A stretch of DNA of 64,000 nucleotides from Teichococcus vastitatis (GTDB taxonomy: Bacteria > Pseudomonadota > Alphaproteobacteria > Acetobacterales > Acetobacteraceae): contig NZ_QXGS01000014.1 of NCBI RefSeq assembly GCF_003604215.1, forward strand, positions 1 to 64,000. The letters run 5' to 3'. The notes under the pieces are model-generated. The model worked only from the letters and a program-made list of their open reading frames with translations. It was not told the DNA's origin and made no database searches. Both the position numbers and the translations under genes were made by a program. Below are positions 44,831-53,085 of this stretch, piece after piece (position 1 is the first letter of the stretch; each line of letters opens with the position of its first letter).

Positions 44831-46003
44831 ATGCACTGCAGCCGATTGCTTTCCACGACACTGGCGGCCTTCATGGTGGCCGGGGCTGTGCAGGCGCAAA
44901 CTCTGCATGCTGTTCGTGCCGCCGTGACCGACCACACCGTCGGCACCGTCTCGGTCGTGGATCTGATGACAGGCGAGGTGCTGAGTCGCTTCAACACCGG
45001 CTCGCCCGGTGGGCTGCGCCATGCCGCGGCACCAGGCCAGGTTTCCATGGCCCAGGGCCAGGCTGGCCGGGTGGACGTGGTAGACCTTGGCGTGACCGTG
45101 GAGAGCCATGGCGATCACAGCGACCTGAAATTGTCCGCGCCGCGCCTCATTCCCGCTGTTGCGCAGGGTCCGAAGCCCTCGCATGTCCTGGGCGGCGACG
45201 GAAGGCTGGCCAGCTTCTTCGATGGCGACGGTTCGGTGGTGGTAGTGGGCGGGGGATCAACCGCCACCCTTCGTGCCAATGTGCCGCATCACGGGCTGGC
45301 TTATCCCTTCCGCTCCGCGGCCGGCGCGCGCCTGATGGTGAGCCACGCCGCCGCCGCGGGGGCGCGGCCCGGCGGCGTGGTGTTGCTGGACGAGGAAGCC
45401 AAAGAACTCGTCCGCAACGATGATTGCCCCATGTTGCATGGTGAGGCCACGTCCGGGCGGATCATCGGCCTGGGCTGCGGCAATGGTGTCCTGCTGCTCA
45501 ACACGCGCACGCAGGAATTTCGAAAGGTGCCGTATCCGGCCGGAACGGAAAACGGCCGCATGGTGCGGAACCTGATCGGCGGCGCCAATTACCACTTGTT
45601 CGTCGGTGATTTCGGGCCGGAAGCCGTGACGATCCTCGATCCCGATGCCGGGCATTTCGCCGTGGTGGATCTGCCGGCTCGCCGCGTGGCCTTCACGCTC
45701 GATCCTCAGCGGGCGGATGCTTTGTTCGCGCTGACGGAGGATGGCCAGTTGCACCGGATCGATACGCTCAGCGGCAAGATCGTGGCCAGCGCCGCGGTGG
45801 TGCAGCGCTACTCGCTGGAAGGCGGCTCGGCGGTCGCGCGGCCGCGTTTGTCGGCTGCCGGCGGGGTGGTGGCCATCACCGATCCCATGCGGTCGAGGCT
45901 TCTGGTGCTGGATGCCGCGACCCTGGCGCCGCAGCGGGAGGTGGCACTCCCGGGCACCCCGTTGCATGTGCTGGCGGTTGCCGCATCCGGTGAGCGGCAC
46001 TGA
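44831..46003 (+). CDS. aztD: AztD-like periplasmic zinc metallochaperone
   Basis: A 390-residue exported protein; the leader MHCSRLLSTTLAAFMVAGAV ends at VQAQ. The rest is a beta-propeller built from repeats such as GTVSVVDLMTGEVLSRFNTG and LRVLDAATLAPQREV-like strands. VESHGDHSDLKLSAP and DDCPMLHGEATSGRIIGLGC carry the His/Cys/Asp residues typical of AztD, the chaperone that loads the zinc-binding protein AztC of the AztABC transporter. The Zur-like site upstream supports a zinc-starvation role. None of aztA, aztB or aztC is in the window. Confidence 0.85.
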   Translation: MHCSRLLSTTLAAFMVAGAVQAQTLHAVRAAVTDHTVGTVSVVDLMTGEVLSRFNTGSPGGLRHAAAPGQVSMAQGQAGRVDVVDLGVTVESHGDHSDLKLSAPRLIPAVAQGPKPSHVLGGDGRLASFFDGDGSVVVVGGGSTATLRANVPHHGLAYPFRSAAGARLMVSHAAAAGARPGGVVLLDEEAKELVRNDDCPMLHGEATSGRIIGLGCGNGVLLLNTRTQEFRKVPYPAGTENGRMVRNLIGGANYHLFVGDFGPEAVTILDPDAGHFAVVDLPARRVAFTLDPQRADALFALTEDGQLHRIDTLSGKIVASAAVVQRYSLEGGSAVARPRLSAAGGVVAITDPMRSRLLVLDAATLAPQREVALPGTPLHVLAVAASGERH

Positions 46004-46013
46004 ACAGCGATCG

Positions 46014-46044
46014 GTGACGGCAGGTTCCGGAATTCCGCCGTCAC
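46014..46044 (+). terminator. Hairpin after the AztD-like gene
   Basis: GTGACGGC at 46014-46021 pairs perfectly with GCCGTCAC at 46037-46044, ten bases after the stop. There is no T-run. It lies between convergent genes and may stop transcription from either side. Confidence 0.5.
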
Positions 46045-46108
46045 GGCTCCGCCTGCGCGGAGCCCCCCATTGACGCCCGGTGCTGCACCGTGACAGGCGA
46101 GCCGCGCC

Positions 46109-46738
46109 TCACCCGGCTTCCGATGGATGCTGCCGTGTTCTGGCACGATGACGTGCCACGCGGATACGGGTGCCGCACCCTTCCTCGGAGCACCACCGGC
46201 GCGAACCGTTGCGGCTGGTGTCCAGGAACAGCCAGCCGCAATGCGGGCCGAAGCATTCCTTGACCCGCCCGAGCCGGGGGGTCGTCAGCAACTCCGCAGC
46301 ATCATGGGCCAACCGGCCGACCAGGGCATCGGGGGCATCGTTCGGCCAGATCCAGGCATAGCCGGATGCCGTCCGCGCCAGCCGCCGCTGCGCCTGGGCC
46401 CGGCGCGCCTCATCCCCGATCCGTTCCAGGTCAGGCAACGAAGGCTCTGCGCCCGAGGCCAAGGCGGAAAACACGCGGTACAGGGCTTCGCGCAGATCCT
46501 TCGCCCGGCGCAGCGTCGCCTCAGCGTCTTCGGGATGTTGCGCTGACCATTCGCGCAACCGTGCCGCTGCCCCGGCCCCGAGCAGGCCCGCCCGTTGTGC
46601 CCACTCCACCAGATCAACATAGCTCGTCAGCAGGTCCGGGCCGAACCGGCCGTGCCGGCAATCCACTGTATTAGCGAGGTCGAGGCCGGGATGACCGCCC
46701 AGCATCCGCATCGTGGCGACGGACAGGTGCTTTTCCAT
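46109..46738 (-). CDS. CGNR zinc-finger transcriptional regulator-like protein
   Basis: A 209-residue protein starting MEKHLSVATMRMLGGHPGLD. The N-terminal part has the ABATE-type pattern LDLANTVDCRHGRFGPDLLT. The C-terminal zinc finger reads CFGPHCGWLFLDTSRNGSRR, then WCSEEGCGTRIRVARHRAR, where the family's CGNR is CGTR. Such proteins are presumed DNA-binding stress regulators. It is divergent from the EamA exporter (about 100 bases apart), a common pairing suggesting control of the exporter. An ATG at 46767 is an alternative start. Confidence 0.85.
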   Translation of the reverse strand: MEKHLSVATMRMLGGHPGLDLANTVDCRHGRFGPDLLTSYVDLVEWAQRAGLLGAGAAARLREWSAQHPEDAEATLRRAKDLREALYRVFSALASGAEPSLPDLERIGDEARRAQAQRRLARTASGYAWIWPNDAPDALVGRLAHDAAELLTTPRLGRVKECFGPHCGWLFLDTSRNGSRRWCSEEGCGTRIRVARHRARTRQHPSEAG

Positions 46739-46841
46739 GCCGAGCAAGATCAGGGCTGGCAACCGCATCCGCAAGACCGCGTTTTGTAATGGGTAAAAAC
46801 ATCTTAGGCCGTTACGTCCGGCCGATCGCGGAGCCAAAGCC

Positions 46842-47873
46842 ATGACCCTGACCTGGCTGCATGCCCTGTTCGTCGTGATGTGCCTGGTCTGGGGTGCCAC
46901 TTGGATGGCCGTTAAGATCGGCATCGAAAGCGTGCCGCCGGTCTTCTTCGCCGGCACGCGCTTCATGGCGGCGGGCGGCATCCTGCTATGCATCCTGTGG
47001 TGGCGGGGGATCGCGGGGCGGATCGCCCGCGTCGACCTTCCGCGGCTGGCGGTGGTCACGTTGCTCATGATCTCGGCCACCTATGCCCTGCTGTTCTGGG
47101 GCGCGCAGTTCGTCAGCTCCGGCCTTGCCGCCATTCTGGACCTCGCCTTGATGCCGGTCGCCTTGCTGGCCATCGCGGCGCTGCTGGGCGAGGAGCGGTT
47201 CAGCCCGGCGCGAGCCGCGGGCGTCGCTCTCGGGGTTGCCGGGCTGTTCCTGCTGTTCGGCCCGCAGGCGCTGAATGGTGAGCCCGGGCGAAGCGGGGCG
47301 GGGACCGCAATGGGGTTCCTCGGCGGCGGCGCGATCGTGCTGAGCGCATTTTTCTACAGCCTCGGCTCGGTGCTGGCGCGCCCCTTGCTCCGCATTTACC
47401 CGCCGGCGCTGGTGTCGGGCGTCACGACCCTGGGGGGCGGCGTCGTGTTGCTGGCCGGCGCGCTGGCGCTGGAGCCAGGGGCGGTCGCGGCGTTGTCGGG
47501 CCAGTGGGGCGGAGCGGCCTGGATCAGCTGGGGCTTCCTGGTGCTGTGTGGCTCGCTGGTGGCTTACACCGCCTATCTGCGGCTCGTGCACGAATGGGGC
47601 GCCTCGCGCGCCGGCGCCTATGCCTTCGTCTCGCCGATCATCGCGGTTCTCCTCGGGGTGCTGGCCTTCGGCGAAACCGTCACCGGCACGGACATGCTGG
47701 GCATGATGGTCATGCTCGTGGGGGCCTGGCTCGCCCTGCGGCCAGTCGAGCAGGGGCTCGCCGCATCGCGGGAGGTTCGCAGCCCTGGCAAGTCCGGCCA
47801 TGGTGCGCGTCAGGGCGGAACCCCGGGGGCGCCGGTGCTGCCCGAAGCCGCTCCCGATGGCCGATTCGGGTGA
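46842..47873 (+). CDS. EamA-family (drug/metabolite superfamily) transporter
   Basis: A 343-residue inner-membrane protein with about ten hydrophobic spans in two EamA repeats. The first repeat starts FVVMCLVWGATWMAVKIGIE and has FFAGTRFMAAGGILL. The second contains FYSLGSVLARPLLRIYPPAL and AGAYAFVSPIIAVLLGVLAF. The C-terminal 40 residues are a soluble tail. GGAG precedes the ATG by about nine bases. It probably exports an amino acid or metabolite, regulated by the divergent CGNR protein. Confidence 0.9.
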   Translation: MTLTWLHALFVVMCLVWGATWMAVKIGIESVPPVFFAGTRFMAAGGILLCILWWRGIAGRIARVDLPRLAVVTLLMISATYALLFWGAQFVSSGLAAILDLALMPVALLAIAALLGEERFSPARAAGVALGVAGLFLLFGPQALNGEPGRSGAGTAMGFLGGGAIVLSAFFYSLGSVLARPLLRIYPPALVSGVTTLGGGVVLLAGALALEPGAVAALSGQWGGAAWISWGFLVLCGSLVAYTAYLRLVHEWGASRAGAYAFVSPIIAVLLGVLAFGETVTGTDMLGMMVMLVGAWLALRPVEQGLAASREVRSPGKSGHGARQGGTPGAPVLPEAAPDGRFG

Positions 47874-47949
47874 TGCGGAATGCGGGGGAGGGCTGGCCTC
47901 AACGCGGATCCCGTCATCGGGAATGCGCGGGTTGGTGGATCGGCGGCCA

Positions 47950-48624
47950 TCACGACGCTTTCAGCCTCGCCATCGCGACTCTGGAAGACGCGGCATCAAC
48001 GGTGAGGCGCCAATGGTCGGCCTGGGTGACCTTCAGGATGTTGCGCGGTCGGTGGGCAACGATGTTGACGCCGCCAAGGTGCCGGACACTGTTGTAGATG
48101 ATGCCGGCACCCCCCGAGGCGCGGATGCCCTCGCCCAGGAGCTGTGATGCCGCGTAGCTGTCCGGTGCGTAAACCGCGGGGCGCTGCGCCTGCTGGCGGC
48201 GGATGTCCAGGTAGGAGCCCGCGAGCTCGGCCGTGTAGGTGCGATAATCGCGCGTCAGGCCCGCCATGCCGGCCGCCCTGGCCTCCCGGCGCAGATGGTG
48301 GGCGACCTCGAAGGCTGCCGTTGGCAAGGCGGCCGCAGCGTACCAGGCCCCCAGATCCGGGCCGTTGAAGCGCGCCCCGGACACCGGGGCGTGCAGGAAC
48401 GTCGCCATCACGACGCTGGCGTTCGGCTGCCCATAAACCCACTCCTCCTCCGGAAGCCGCCGCAGACGTTCCTCCACCAGGCGGTCGTTGGTCCATCCGG
48501 CGAGTTCCATGACCTTCTCGGCGTCGGCGGCCGTCGCCACGGTGTCGAAGAGGCCGATCGGCGGAAAGCGCGACGGAATCAGGCGGTAGGTGGGCGCCGG
48601 AGCCGCCGAGAACACGTCGCTCAA
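47950..48624 (-). CDS. RES-domain toxin (NAD+ phosphorylase type)
   Basis: A 224-residue RES-domain protein. Characteristic parts are YRLIPSRFPPIGLFDTVATA, GARFNGPDLGAWYAAAALPT with the conserved Arg and Tyr, AAFEVAHHLRREA with the conserved Glu, and a C-terminal GIIYNSVRHLGGVNIVAHRP with the Ser/Asn region. RES toxins degrade NAD+. The ATG overlaps the antitoxin stop (ATGA at 48621-48624), the usual antitoxin-first order of Xre-RES modules. Confidence 0.9.
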   Translation of the reverse strand: MSDVFSAAPAPTYRLIPSRFPPIGLFDTVATAADAEKVMELAGWTNDRLVEERLRRLPEEEWVYGQPNASVVMATFLHAPVSGARFNGPDLGAWYAAAALPTAAFEVAHHLRREARAAGMAGLTRDYRTYTAELAGSYLDIRRQQAQRPAVYAPDSYAASQLLGEGIRASGGAGIIYNSVRHLGGVNIVAHRPRNILKVTQADHWRLTVDAASSRVAMARLKAS

Positions 48625-49151
48625 GAGATGACGAGGTCCTCATCCCTGTATGGTCGGAAATCCCTGTCCAGGTCTGGTACCGCCTCCATGAAGATGCCGC
48701 CCCGCGCGGCGTCGAGGAAGCGCCGGACGGTCATGAGTCCGTCCTGCGTGCCGCTGGCCACCAGGTCGAGCGGGGGCCTGCCACCGAAGATGGTTGCTTG
48801 GTGAGGAGTCCTGAGCCAGGCAATCCCGTCCCGCTCCTGGCCGTACAGAACGCCAAGGGCCTGATGGATGCCAAGCACGGCCGAGATCCGGGTCAGAATG
48901 TCCACGTCCAGAGTGAACTCGCCATGCTCCCGAGCGGTCTTGGCCCATTTATGGAAGGTCGAGCGGGCAGGGCAGCCCAGGATCAGGAGCCTTTGGCCTT
49001 CATCGAGGCCCCAGAGATCGGCGATGGCCAGAAAGGTCCGCATCCCCGGCGCACTCAAGCGCTTCCGGTTTTCCGGCAGGAACCGGCTGCGGTCCAGGCG
49101 CTCAGGGCCTTGGGCAATGGGCCGGCGCGCAGCAGTGAGGATCTCCGACAT
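48621..49151 (-). CDS. Xre/MbcA/ParS-family antitoxin (DUF2384)
   Basis: A 176-residue antitoxin starting MSEILTAARRPIAQGPERLD, with AAGGAGG eight bases upstream. The N-terminal helical part includes RTFLAIADLWGLDEGQRLLI and HKWAKTAREHGEFTLDVDIL, resembling a helix-turn-helix. The C-terminal toxin-binding domain has TIFGGRPPLDLVASGTQDGL, then MTVRRFLDAARGGIF, the DUF2384 signature. It should neutralise the RES toxin and repress the shared promoter. Confidence 0.9.
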   Translation of the reverse strand: MSEILTAARRPIAQGPERLDRSRFLPENRKRLSAPGMRTFLAIADLWGLDEGQRLLILGCPARSTFHKWAKTAREHGEFTLDVDILTRISAVLGIHQALGVLYGQERDGIAWLRTPHQATIFGGRPPLDLVASGTQDGLMTVRRFLDAARGGIFMEAVPDLDRDFRPYRDEDLVIS

Positions 49152-49177
49152 GACCGGCCTCCTTTGTCTCCACATGG

Positions 49178-49215
49178 ACTATATCTCAAACTGGACACAG
49201 TCAAGAGGTTTGAAA
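49178..49215 (-). promoter_or_regulatory. Toxin-antitoxin promoter with flanking inverted repeat
   Basis: On the minus strand TTGACT (49204-49199) and TATAGT (49183-49178) are separated by 15 bases. TCTCAAAC at 49184-49191 and GTTTGAAA at 49208-49215 form imperfect inverted arms (7 of 8) around the -35, a plausible antitoxin operator. Confidence 0.45.
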
Positions 49216-49614
49216 TGCGTTGGCGGATCATCCGGCCTCAAGCGGCTGGAGCTGCAGAAAGCACCGGGGATGGGGCACGGACGGGATGAACGGGACCTGC
49301 GTATTGCCCGCCTGCCTGGTGGCGAGCACCCCGGCGCGCGGATTGCCGTGCTTTCTCGGCTGGAGCGGGCAAGGGCCTCTTCCGCGGCACGCCGTGCCAA
49401 AGTCCCTTCCCCTGCGGCACCACCATCAAGATTCTGGAGAGGCCGGCCTCCAACCGGCACGCTGCCGAAGGCCGGGGATTTCATCAGAGGTGCCGGAGTT
49501 GGGCAGAGATCACGATGCGGCCAAATGGCGCAATGCTATTGTTCCTGATTTGTTCATGATGTTAGCTGATCCTGCCGGAGGGGGCTCACAGGGGGATCGC
49601 TGAGGTCACATGCC

Positions 49615-49926
49615 ATGTCCGCAACACCTGCTTTCCCGATTGCTCCATCGCTGCCCTGCGTCACCCTGGTGGACACCCTCGACAGTCCGCTGGCGCGGTG
49701 GCGGGGCTGGGAGATCCGAACGCGCTGTGCCGATCCCTGTTGCCCACCCAATCGCCTGATTCCGGTGTGCGAGGTGGTGGAGGCGCATGACACGGTGACG
49801 GTGCGCGCCATGGCCGGCCAGATGCGCTGCTGTGTCTGCGCCAAGCCGGCGCGCAACGTGGCACTGGTGCGCGACAAGGCCGACGCGCGGATCATCCAGC
49901 CGGTGCGGGGCTGTGCTGAACTCTGA
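49615..49926 (+). CDS. Small Cys-rich hypothetical protein
   Basis: A 103-residue protein. After an N-terminal strand-rich part comes IRTRCADPCCPPNRLIPVCE and MAGQMRCCVCAKPARNVALV. The clustered Cys residues look like a zinc ribbon. Many Alphaproteobacteria carry similar short proteins with paired Cys motifs, without assigned function. GAGG lies about nine bases before the ATG. It stands alone between the toxin-antitoxin pair and the thiolase gene. Confidence 0.6.
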   Translation: MSATPAFPIAPSLPCVTLVDTLDSPLARWRGWEIRTRCADPCCPPNRLIPVCEVVEAHDTVTVRAMAGQMRCCVCAKPARNVALVRDKADARIIQPVRGCAEL

Positions 49927-50073
49927 TGCCCGGCGGCATTCTGAAGCCAGCGGAACAGCAGCCGGGTGTGGCCGGCCCTGACGCGATCAGCGCCGCATGG
50001 TCGAACGGCAGCGCGCTCCCGCCGCGCCAGGAAACGGAACCTGTTGCCGGACCATTCCTGAGACCGCTCTGTT

Positions 50074-51270
50074 TCAGGTGGCGATGTCGATGGCGATCGC
50101 GGTGGCCTCACCGCCTCCGATGCACAGCGATGCCATGCCCCGCCGGAGGCCGTACCGCCTGAGAGCCGACAACAGGGTGACCATCACCCGGGCTCCCGAT
50201 GCGCCGATCGGATGGCCGAGAGCGCAGGCTCCGCCATGCGGGTTGACCTTGTCCTCGGGGAGCGAAAGGTCGCGGATGGCCGCCATGGGCACCACGGCGA
50301 AGGCCTCGTTGATCTCAAACAGATCAACCTCCTCTAGCCTCCATCCTGTTCTCTCGGCCAGCTTGCGGATGGCGCCGGTGGGCGCCGTGGTGAACAGGCC
50401 GGGCGCCTGGGCATGGGTGGAATGACCAACAATGGTCGCGAGAGGAGCCAGGTTTCGCCTGTCAGCCTCGGAACGACGCATCAGGACCAGCGCGGCCGCG
50501 CCATCGGAGATCGATGAGGAATTCGCCGCCGTCACGGTGCCGCCATCGCGGAAGGCCGGCTTCAGCGCGGGGATCTTCTCGAGCCTGGCTTTCGGCGGCT
50601 GCTCATCGGCCGCGACCACGTGGTTGCCTTGGCCGGTCCGCACCGTGACCGGCGCGACCTCCGCCGCGAAGGCGCCCTCCGCCATCGCCTTCCGGGCCTT
50701 GGTGATGGACGCAGCAGCGAAAGCATCCTGCGCCGCCCGCGTCAGATCATAGGCCTCGGCGCAATCCTCCGCGAAGCTCCCCATCAGGCGCCCCCTGTCA
50801 TACGCGTCCTCGAGTCCGTCGAGGAACATATGGTCGAGGAGCCGGCCATGGCCCATCCGGTAGCCTCCTCGCGCGCGATCCACGAGATAGGGGGCGTTGC
50901 TCATGCTCTCCATGCCGCCGGCGACGACGATCCCGGCCGAGCCGGCCAGAAGCGCGTCATGCGCGATCATCGCCGCCTTCATGCCAGAGCCGCACATCTT
51001 GTTGACCGTGGTCGCACCGGCCGAGAGCGGAAGGCCGGCGCCCAGCGCGGCCTGCCGCGCGGGCGCCTGTCCCTGGCCCGCGGACAGCACACAGCCGAGC
51101 ACCACCTCGTCGACCTGATCAGGCGCCAATCCTGCCCTTGACAGGGCAGCCATGATCGCGGTGCTTCCGAGCTGCGCAGCAGTCACATCTCTGAACTCGC
51201 CCTGCAGGCTTCCGATCGGCGTGCGCGCGGCGCCGACGATAACCACGGGATCCCTGGACAACGGGCGCAT
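50074..51270 (-). CDS. Acetyl-CoA acetyltransferase (thiolase)
   Basis: A 398-residue thiolase. The nucleophilic Cys lies in NKMCGSGMKAAMIAHDALLA. FEINEAFAVVPMAAIRDLSL and GACALGHPIGASGARVMVTL provide the Asn-Glu-Ala-Phe and catalytic His motifs, and ASLCIGGGEATAIAIDI holds the second Cys. Length and motifs match biosynthetic/degradative acetoacetyl-CoA thiolases (PhaA/AtoB). AAGGAG precedes the ATG by about nine bases. No phaB or other partner is adjacent. Confidence 0.92.
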   Translation of the reverse strand: MRPLSRDPVVIVGAARTPIGSLQGEFRDVTAAQLGSTAIMAALSRAGLAPDQVDEVVLGCVLSAGQGQAPARQAALGAGLPLSAGATTVNKMCGSGMKAAMIAHDALLAGSAGIVVAGGMESMSNAPYLVDRARGGYRMGHGRLLDHMFLDGLEDAYDRGRLMGSFAEDCAEAYDLTRAAQDAFAAASITKARKAMAEGAFAAEVAPVTVRTGQGNHVVAADEQPPKARLEKIPALKPAFRDGGTVTAANSSSISDGAAALVLMRRSEADRRNLAPLATIVGHSTHAQAPGLFTTAPTGAIRKLAERTGWRLEEVDLFEINEAFAVVPMAAIRDLSLPEDKVNPHGGACALGHPIGASGARVMVTLLSALRRYGLRRGMASLCIGGGEATAIAIDIAT

Positions 51271-51339
51271 GACGATGTCTCCTTCTCAAGCCACGGCATG
51301 GATCCGCCCGCGCCGTCGCATGCAGGATGGATGCCCGGG

Positions 51340-51813
51340 CTAGCGGGACCTCGGCTCCACCGCGATGTCGAAATGCAGAACGTCCTCGCGCTTTCCCAGC
51401 CTCTCGTACAGCGCGATGGCCGGATCGTCGCCGTGATCAGCCTGGACGTAAACGACCCAGGCGCCGCGATGCGCCGCGATCTCCCGAAGATGCTCGATCA
51501 AGCCGGTCGCGATGTGCCGACGCCGGTATGCGGCATCGACGGCGAGATCATAGATGTAGATCTCCCGCCTCATCCTCTCGAACTTGTCGAGCTCATAGGC
51601 GACGAGGCCTCCCAGGACCTGTTCGCCTGCCAGCGCCGCCACGACGATGACATGCTCCTTCGCCAGCAGGTCTTCGAGGTAGGTGTCGACTGGCGGCTGG
51701 GCACCGTATGTCTCAGGGTCTTCGAACGCTGCGCCGAACAGCGCATTCAGCTTTCGCAGGAGCGGCACATCGGACGGTCCAAGACGGCGAAGATGCGCGA
51801 AGGACTGGGGCAT
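51340..51813 (-). CDS. AAC(3)-I-like GNAT acetyltransferase
   Basis: A 157-residue GNAT protein. EIYIYDLAVDAAYRRRHIAT, then VVYVQADHGDDPAIALYERL and REDVLHFDIAVEP line up by memory with aminoglycoside 3-N-acetyltransferases of the AAC(3)-I family along most of the length. The acetyl-CoA loop reads RRRHIA where resistance enzymes have RRQGIA, so the usual Gly is replaced by His. It lies 69 bases downstream of a thiolase gene's start side, on the same strand. Aminoglycoside modification is plausible but the chromosomal setting suggests another amine as native substrate. Confidence 0.82.
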   Translation of the reverse strand: MPQSFAHLRRLGPSDVPLLRKLNALFGAAFEDPETYGAQPPVDTYLEDLLAKEHVIVVAALAGEQVLGGLVAYELDKFERMRREIYIYDLAVDAAYRRRHIATGLIEHLREIAAHRGAWVVYVQADHGDDPAIALYERLGKREDVLHFDIAVEPRSR

Positions 51814-52086
51814 CTGCCGAGACTATCCCGGAAGCATCGGCTGAGCCCAGTGCGGCAGCGTCGTCGGCGCTGGATCCGGAAGAAGGGCCGGAACAGGACG
51901 ATCATCCCAGCTCGCGAAGAGCGGAGCGTATCGGATCCGGGTGAAAAGGCGGAGGAAGAAGCGCTCTTTGCGGAGCGACCGGGCCAGGGCGGCTTCATTT
52001 CTGCGCCAGGAGGAGGATAGTTGCGGAATCGGGCAAGCCGGACGGAGACGCCGGGCAGCCGATGAACCGATCGAGAAAGAACAGCC

Positions 52087-53076
52087 ATGACAGAAATCAC
52101 CCGGCGCGCAGCCATTGCCGCGGCTTTGACAACACCGTTCATCGCTCGGCCGCTCCATGCCCAAGCTATCCGCTTGCGGTTCGCACACCCTCATCCCGCG
52201 AGTGACAGCTGGGAAACCGCCGCCCGGCTCTTTGCCGAGCAGGTGAAAGAGCGGACAGGCGGCGCCGTGACCGTCCAGATTTTTGGAAACGGCGTCCTCG
52301 GCAGCGACCAGACCATCATCGCCTCGGCCCGGAGCGGCGCCCTGGACATCGCCCTGACCGGCAACCCCTTCTTCACCGGCATGGCGCCGAGGCTGAATGC
52401 GCTGGATCTGCCATTCCTGTTCCGCGACCGCCGCCATGTCACGGCCGTGCTGGATGGCGCCATCGGCGACGGGCTGCGCGGAGAACTCGAGCCGCATGGG
52501 CTGCATGTGCTGGGATTCTGGGACATCGGCTTCCGCAACGTCACCAATTCCCGCCGACCTGTTCAGGGACCGGCCGACCTGCGCGGCCTGAAGATCCGCA
52601 CCACGCCGAATCCGGCGCATATCAAGACCTTTCAGCTCCTCGGCGCCAACCCGGCCCCGCTGCCCTTCACCGAATTGTTCACCGCGCTGGAAACCGGGGC
52701 GGTCGATGGGCAGGAGAACCCCACGACCCTGATCCGCAACGCGCGGTTCTGGGAGGTGCAGAAGCACCTGAGCCTGACGCGGCATGCCTACACGACCGGC
52801 ATCCTGGCCATGAGCAAGCGGCGCTTCGAAGCCCTGCCCGCAGCGCAGCAGGAGGCGGTCATGGCGGTTGCCAACAGCATTACCCCGCAGCAGCGCGCCA
52901 TGAACGAGGCCGCGGACGCCCAGGCCCTGGCCGAGCTGAAGGAGCGCGGCATGGCGGTTGTCGAAGCCCCGGACCGCGACGCCATGGCCGCCATGGTCGC
53001 CGAGCCGGTGCGGCGGGATTTCGTGGAACGCTTCGGCAGCGAACTGCCCGACGCCATCGGCAACGCGGCGGCCTGA
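52087..53076 (+). CDS. dctP: TRAP transporter substrate-binding protein (DctP family)
   Basis: A 329-residue periplasmic receptor; the leader TRRAAIAAALTTPFIARPLH ends in AQA. Conserved parts: LRFAHPHPASDSWETAARLF, VLGSDQTIIASARSGALDI, LRGLKIRTTPNPAHIKTFQL (carboxylate-binding Arg) and ALETGAVDGQENPTTLI. It is the first gene of a four-gene unit dctP-cyclase-dctQ-dctM. Ligand is probably a monocarboxylate or a product of the cyclase. Confidence 0.93.
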   Translation: MTEITRRAAIAAALTTPFIARPLHAQAIRLRFAHPHPASDSWETAARLFAEQVKERTGGAVTVQIFGNGVLGSDQTIIASARSGALDIALTGNPFFTGMAPRLNALDLPFLFRDRRHVTAVLDGAIGDGLRGELEPHGLHVLGFWDIGFRNVTNSRRPVQGPADLRGLKIRTTPNPAHIKTFQLLGANPAPLPFTELFTALETGAVDGQENPTTLIRNARFWEVQKHLSLTRHAYTTGILAMSKRRFEALPAAQQEAVMAVANSITPQQRAMNEAADAQALAELKERGMAVVEAPDRDAMAAMVAEPVRRDFVERFGSELPDAIGNAAA

Positions 53077-53085
53077 GGCAGAACC

